The notes under the pieces: generated by a model | What the model saw: the letters and a program-made list of their open reading frames with translations, nothing else | Told to the model about the DNA's origin: nothing | Databases searched by the model: none | Origin: Gemmatimonadota bacterium | GTDB taxonomy: Bacteria > GCA-2686955 | Direction: 5' to 3' | NCBI GenBank assembly: GCA_026991065.1 | Contig: JALXCG010000856.1 | Location: 1-10,114 of the forward strand | Length of the DNA: 10,114 nt | Made by a program: the position numbers and the translations under genes | Shown here: piece after piece, positions 7,240 through 10,114 of the stretch | Position numbering within the stretch: the first letter of the stretch is position 1 | How the letters are laid out: each line of letters begins with the position of its first letter

Positions 7240-8073
7240 TCAGCAGTGAACCAGCACGGGCGCATTGTTGCGCTCATGGGCCAGCAACCGATGATCCTCC
7301 CGCACTGAACGCAGCCGCCCGCGAAGCTTGCTCACAGCCTTGGAGTGGATCTGCGAGATCCGCGACTCAGAGAGATGCAGGATGGCGCCGATCTCTTTGA
7401 GCGTCAGGCGCTCGTAGTAATAGAGAATGACCACCAAGCGCTCCTGCCGCGGCAGATTCTTGACCGTGTCGATCAGAATCTCTGAAAGCTGCCGCGAAGC
7501 CAATTCATGGTTGGGATTGCGGCCGCGATGATCTTCGATGGTATCAATCAGGCGGATCTCCTTGTTTTCGCCGCCTTCGCTGACCGCGGAATCGAGCGAC
7601 TGAAAAGACATCCCGAGCACTTGCGAAACCAGCAGACGCACCTCGTGCACCGAGATCTCCAACTCCTCGGCCACCTCGACTTCGCTGACCTGGCTCCCCT
7701 TACGAACTTGAAGTCGCTGATAAGCGGCATCCACCTTTTTCGCCTTCTGCCGCAGAGAGCGTGGCAACCAATCCTGACTGCGCAGCTCATCGAGCAATGC
7801 GCCATAGACCCGCGGACGGGCAAAAGTCTCGAACGCGACACCACGGCTCGCGTCGAATCGATCGACAGCCGTGATCAGCCCCATCGTGCCAACGCTCATC
7901 AAATCATCCCGCGAAACCGATGGAGGCAAAGATGCGGCCGTGCGGTTGACGATATAACGGACAAGTCCCATATAGCGCAAAACCAGCGCATCCCGGTCCT
8001 TGGGATTGCGCTCGGCCAAGAAACGAGTCCATGTTGCATCCAGAGTCCGCTCGCCGGTGGCATTCTTGCTCAC
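7240..8073 (-). CDS. fliA: FliA/WhiG-type (sigma-28, group 3) RNA polymerase sigma factor
   Basis: A 277-residue sigma factor from the chosen start. Region 2 (about 28-105) contains LVRYIVNRTAASLP, then SRDDLMSVGTMGLITAVDRF and the recognition segment FETFARPRVYGALLDELRSQ; the motif DWLPRSLRQKAKKVD is characteristic of FliA/SigD. Region 3 (about 106-180) includes EVEVAEELEISVHEV. Region 4 (about 195-255) ends in the -35 helix LTLKEIGAILHLSESRISQI. Region 1 is absent, as expected. FliA directs late flagellar, motility and chemotaxis genes in many bacteria, and WhiG controls sporulation in Streptomyces; the target here is unknown because no flagellar gene is in view. The frame opens at an ATG at 8205, but that ATG lies inside a sigma-54 promoter. 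GTG 8073 has AGAGG five bases upstream and fits the family length. No FlgM-like anti-sigma gene is next to it. The symbol is by family, not proven function. Confidence 0.9.
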   Translation of the reverse strand: MSKNATGERTLDATWTRFLAERNPKDRDALVLRYMGLVRYIVNRTAASLPPSVSRDDLMSVGTMGLITAVDRFDASRGVAFETFARPRVYGALLDELRSQDWLPRSLRQKAKKVDAAYQRLQVRKGSQVSEVEVAEELEISVHEVRLLVSQVLGMSFQSLDSAVSEGGENKEIRLIDTIEDHRGRNPNHELASRQLSEILIDTVKNLPRQERLVVILYYYERLTLKEIGAILHLSESRISQIHSKAVSKLRGRLRSVREDHRLLAHERNNAPVLVHC

Positions 8074-8078
8074 TGTGC

Positions 8079-8083
8079 CCTCT
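8079..8083 (-). promoter_or_regulatory. Ribosome binding site deciding the fliA start
   Basis: On the minus strand AGAGG, within a GAGAGAGAGGG run, lies five bases before GTG at 8073-8071. It supports the GTG over the ATG at 8205, which would place 44 unrelated residues, rich in Arg and Trp, before the first recognisable part of the sigma factor. Confidence 0.7.
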
Positions 8084-8156
8084 CTCTCGTTGCCGCGTCG
8101 GAACGACCACCAGGGAGAGCCAGAGAGATGCAGGTGGCGCCCGTCGCGATACCGGT

Positions 8157-8178
8157 GTGCGGTGATTGCACACCGCAC
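8157..8178 (-). promoter_or_regulatory. Perfect hairpin at the predicted 5' end of the fliA mRNA
   Basis: GTGCGGTG and CACCGCAC form a perfect 8-base stem around a 6-base loop. If transcription starts near 8183 from the sigma-54 promoter, the stem begins about five bases into the transcript and about 85 bases before the ribosome binding site. Such 5' stems can slow RNA decay. The stem does not cover the RBS, so it would not block translation by itself. Confidence 0.4.
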
Positions 8179-8193
8179 GGGCTCAAGCTCCCA

Positions 8194-8209
8194 TGCAACT
8201 GGCATGCCA
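8194..8209 (-). promoter_or_regulatory. Sigma-54 (RpoN) -24/-12 promoter of fliA
   Basis: On the minus strand the sequence is TGGCATGCCAGTTGCA. The RpoN consensus is TGGCACG, four bases, then TTGCW, so only one defined base differs (T for C at the sixth position) and the invariant GG-N10-GC spacing is exact. The -12 C is at 8195, which predicts a start at about 8183 (an A) and a leader of about 110 bases before the fliA GTG. Sigma-54 promoters need an enhancer-binding ATPase, and the gene immediately upstream on the same strand encodes one. Confidence 0.8.
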
Positions 8210-8370
8210 TGCCTGAAAATGGTGCGCTAAGTCACGTAACTCGTTGCTATACCGTCCAGGCAGAGCAGGTGTGCAAGAACTGGAAAGGCACCTGTTCAAT
8301 TGTCATACACCTGGGACCGGGTGTTTCCCTACCAGTGTCGCCTTTGTTGACGACCTCCAGGCACGGCTTG

Positions 8371-8391
8371 GCTTTGGGCATTACCCAAAGC
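8371..8391. promoter_or_regulatory. Perfect 8+8 base dyad, candidate enhancer (UAS) for the NtrC-type regulator
   Basis: The arms GCTTTGGG and CCCAAAGC are separated by CATTA. The centre lies about 172 bases upstream of the -24 element of the fliA promoter, within the range for sigma-54 enhancer sites. It also lies 38 bases after the regulator's own stop, so a terminator hairpin is the alternative; the lack of a T-run on either side argues against that. I see nothing else supportable in the rest of 8210-8428. Confidence 0.4.
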
Positions 8392-8428
8392 ATGCGCGCC
8401 GCCGGCTGCAAAGATGCGGCGCGTGAGA

Positions 8429-9862
8429 CTAAATCAAGACCGGGAGCCGCCCGGCCCGGTCGAGCGTGGCGAGCATCTTCCCCACCGTCTGTCGAGTCAT
8501 CCCCAGAATCCGCGCAGTCTCCGTCTTGTTCCCTTGTGTATAGCGATAGACCGCGAGAAGATGCTCCTCTTTGATCTCCCGCATCGACACCAGGCGCACT
8601 TCATCCTCCACGCGGCCAAACCCATCGGGGGAGAGCGAGGATCCGACACGGGCCGCCTCCCCGGCCTGCTTCCAATCGGCGGAGCAGCCGTCAGGGTCCA
8701 GGATCGGTCGAACCTTGTGGATGTCTATGTGGTTTCCACTGCTCCACGAGATCGCCAGCCGCTCCAGCAGGTTGCGAAGTTCGCGTACGTTGCCCGGCCA
8801 GTCGTAACTACAGAGAAAATCGAACGCATCCGGGGTGAATCCACGAATGTCACGGTTGAACTTGGTGCTGAAGCGCACCCGGTAGTGCTCCAGCAGAAGT
8901 GGAATGTCGTCGCGGCGAGCGCGAAGAGGAGGGATCTCAATCGGCACGACCGCGAGGCGGTAGTAGAGATCCTTGCGAAATTTCCCCTCCTCGATCATCG
9001 CTTTCAGGTCGCGATTGGTGGCCACCACAATTCGCGCCTCAAGCCGCTCTTCTCGGTGATCACCCAGGCGCTTGAACCGCCGCGTCTCCAGAACTCGAAG
9101 AAGCTTGGCCTGCAGCGCGAGGGACATCTCCCCGATCTCGTCCAGAAAAAGCGTGCCATCCTGAGCCAGACTCAGTAGGCCTCGCTGGTCGCTCTGGGCG
9201 CCGGTGAACGCTCCGCGGCAGTGGCCGAAGAGATGACTTTCAAGGAGAGAAGCATTGAGCGTCGCACAGTTCTGATCGAAAAGCGGTGCATGCGCATTCG
9301 GCCCATTGGCATGGATCCGCTTGGCGATCAACTCCTTGCCGGTACCGGTTTCGCCCTGAATGAGCACGGTCGTTCCATTGCCGGCGCGGGCGAACTGATC
9401 GGTCTCCCGCAGCAGGTGCTTGACTGCGGCGCTGCAACCGATGAACTCCTCGGCCTCTACCGTGCGCTGAACCATGCGGCGCACAGTTTCCCGCCCGGAA
9501 GCGTGCTCCACGGCCTTGCGCACTGTCGTGCAAAAGCGATCCAGGCGGAACGGCTTCTCGACAAAATCATAAGCCCCGCGGCGCATCGACTGCACCGCTG
9601 TACGAACATCCGCATCGGCCGTCATCATCACGATGATGCTACCGGGCCGCGCCTGTTGGAACTCGGGCAACAGATCCAGCCCATTGGCATCCGGCAAGTT
9701 CACGTCGAGTAGAACAACCTCGAAGATCTCAGCGGCAAAAGCCTTTCGCGCTTCCTCCCCCGTCGGCACGAAGCGCACCGAATAGCCCTCGGACTGAAGC
9801 ACTTCTTCAATCGCCTTCGCGAGCACCAAGTCATCCTCTATAACGAGAATCGATGCACTCAT
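8429..9862 (-). CDS. Sigma-54-dependent response regulator, NtrC family
   Basis: A 477-residue cytoplasmic transcription activator with the full three-domain layout. The receiver domain (1-120) has acidic residues D10/D11, phosphorylation site D53 (LLDVNLPDANG), T81 and K103. The AAA+ domain (about 140-370) has Walker A GETGTGKE (170-177), the sigma-54-contacting loop GAFTGA (217-222), Walker B GTLFLDEIGEM (236-246) and the arginine-rich sensor segment FRKDLYYRL (295-303). A linker (about 385-430) precedes the Fis-type DNA-binding helix-turn-helix (about 445-468, KTETARILGMTRQTVGKML). All parts needed to activate RNA polymerase with sigma-54 are present. In place of the usual LFGHE before the GAFTGA loop it reads LFGHC (Cys215). 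AAAGG lies about five bases before the ATG. A histidine kinase gene ends 60 bases upstream, so the two form a pair. A sigma-54 promoter for fliA lies directly downstream, which suggests a FlrC/FleR-like role; this is inference. Confidence 0.96.
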   Translation of the reverse strand: MSASILVIEDDLVLAKAIEEVLQSEGYSVRFVPTGEEARKAFAAEIFEVVLLDVNLPDANGLDLLPEFQQARPGSIIVMMTADADVRTAVQSMRRGAYDFVEKPFRLDRFCTTVRKAVEHASGRETVRRMVQRTVEAEEFIGCSAAVKHLLRETDQFARAGNGTTVLIQGETGTGKELIAKRIHANGPNAHAPLFDQNCATLNASLLESHLFGHCRGAFTGAQSDQRGLLSLAQDGTLFLDEIGEMSLALQAKLLRVLETRRFKRLGDHREERLEARIVVATNRDLKAMIEEGKFRKDLYYRLAVVPIEIPPLRARRDDIPLLLEHYRVRFSTKFNRDIRGFTPDAFDFLCSYDWPGNVRELRNLLERLAISWSSGNHIDIHKVRPILDPDGCSADWKQAGEAARVGSSLSPDGFGRVEDEVRLVSMREIKEEHLLAVYRYTQGNKTETARILGMTRQTVGKMLATLDRAGRLPVLI

Positions 9863-9922
9863 GTTTACCTTTCAATCAACCAATCAACGAAGAATGGAAA
9901 TTGCCGGGGTCCCACCGGCGGG

Positions 9923-10114
9923 TCATACACCAGGGGCAGATTCTGGGGCCGGCGCGCTCATCGGAAGTTCGATCGTTGCCATGGAACCGATTCCGGAGCG
10001 TCCACGCAGACGCAGAGTACCCCCATGGCCCGCGACAACCCAATTGACGATTCGCAGCCCCAAACAGGACTCGCCTTCGACCGGCTCCCGCGCCAGCCGG
10101 CGGAGTTGGGCAGC
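9923..10114 (-). CDS. C-terminal end of a sensor histidine kinase (HATPase domain), partial
   Basis: Not marked by a start in the window: the minus-strand frame is open from the right edge (first codon at 10114) to TGA at 9925-9923, giving 63 residues. The stretch CLGLRIVNWVVAGHGGTLRL matches the end of a histidine kinase ATP-binding domain: the G2 box (usually GLGL), the long helix, and the 'HGG-x-L' turn. The following GIGSMATIELP corresponds to the final 'G-x-G-T-x-F-x-x-x-LP' strand. The G2 box reads GESCLGL, with Cys where the first Gly of GLGL is usual. The last residues (MSAPAPESAPGV) are a short Ala/Pro tail. It lies 60 bases before the NtrC-type regulator on the same strand and is very probably its partner kinase. 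The sensor, dimerisation and phospho-acceptor His parts lie outside the window. Confidence 0.85.
   Translation of the reverse strand, partial: AAQLRRLAREPVEGESCLGLRIVNWVVAGHGGTLRLRGRSGIGSMATIELPMSAPAPESAPGV

Noticed and set aside
8074-8205. N-terminal 44-residue extension of FliA from ATG 8205
   Set aside because: The ATG sits inside the sigma-54 promoter and the predicted transcript starts after it; the extension has no similarity to sigma factors and GTG 8073 has a good RBS.
8371-8391. Dyad as the terminator of the response regulator gene
   Set aside because: It is placed well, 38 bases after the stop, but has no T-run on the minus strand; kept as a candidate enhancer with the terminator as alternative.
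8244-8426. 60-codon + strand open frame in the fliA upstream region as a small gene
   Set aside because: No RBS, no conserved feature, and it overlaps the candidate enhancer dyad.
7507-8574. 355-codon open frame on the + strand opposite fliA and its upstream region
   Set aside because: It is a shadow of fliA that continues by chance through the control region; there is no recognisable domain or RBS.
1-10114. CRISPR array, insertion sequence, prophage, tRNA or rRNA
   Set aside because: No regularly spaced direct repeats, no transposase or integrase frame, and no tRNA-like or rRNA-like stretch was seen by reading; a covariance-model scan was not possible.

Overview
The window (10,114 bases, GC-rich, roughly 60% by eye) looks like an ordinary chromosomal segment of a Gram-negative bacterium with complex regulation. 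It carries a periplasmic Do-type protease with a signal peptide, an anchored M23 peptidase, a sigma-54-dependent (NtrC-type) regulator and a FliA-type sigma factor. The short RpoD-like sigma lacking region 1.1 and the His-type (probably non-discriminating) AspRS do not look like an enteric gammaproteobacterium. A deltaproteobacterial-type lineage or an uncultured FCB-group lineage would fit, but I cannot name the phylum from the sequence alone. No mobile element, CRISPR array, tRNA or rRNA was seen, and the base composition shows no island-like change.

Left part, + strand (1-2568): the C-terminal end of an NAD-dependent epimerase/dehydratase-like protein, a small VanZ-like membrane protein and aspS. 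The three are joined by 4-base stop/start overlaps and read as one translationally coupled operon. aspS meets the minus-strand block head-on with only 4 bases between the two stop codons.

Middle, - strand (6962 down to 2573): in transcription order, a DegP/DegQ-type protease, a short RpoD/SigA-family sigma factor with a hairpin-rich upstream region, a membrane-anchored M23 (LytM-type) endopeptidase and an AIM24/TIGR00266 family protein. Apart from the sigma factor, the known products concern envelope maintenance.

Right part, - strand (10114 down to 7240): the last 63 residues of a histidine kinase, an NtrC-class response regulator with an intact GAFTGA loop, a 355-base gap and a FliA-like sigma factor. 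The gap holds a near-consensus -24/-12 sigma-54 promoter (8194-8209) pointing at fliA, a perfect 8+8 base dyad about 170 bases upstream that could be an enhancer, and a perfect hairpin at the predicted 5' end of the fliA transcript. The simplest reading is a regulatory cascade: kinase to NtrC-type regulator to RNA polymerase with sigma-54, then FliA, then FliA-dependent genes. In other bacteria this is the logic of flagellar gene control, although no flagellar structural gene lies in the window.

Two gene starts differ from the longest open frames. The FliA GTG at 8073 and the RpoD-like GTG at 5173 both have good ribosome binding sites, and the longer alternatives run through regulatory or structured DNA. 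I found no clearly new system. The most interesting part is the control region in front of fliA.
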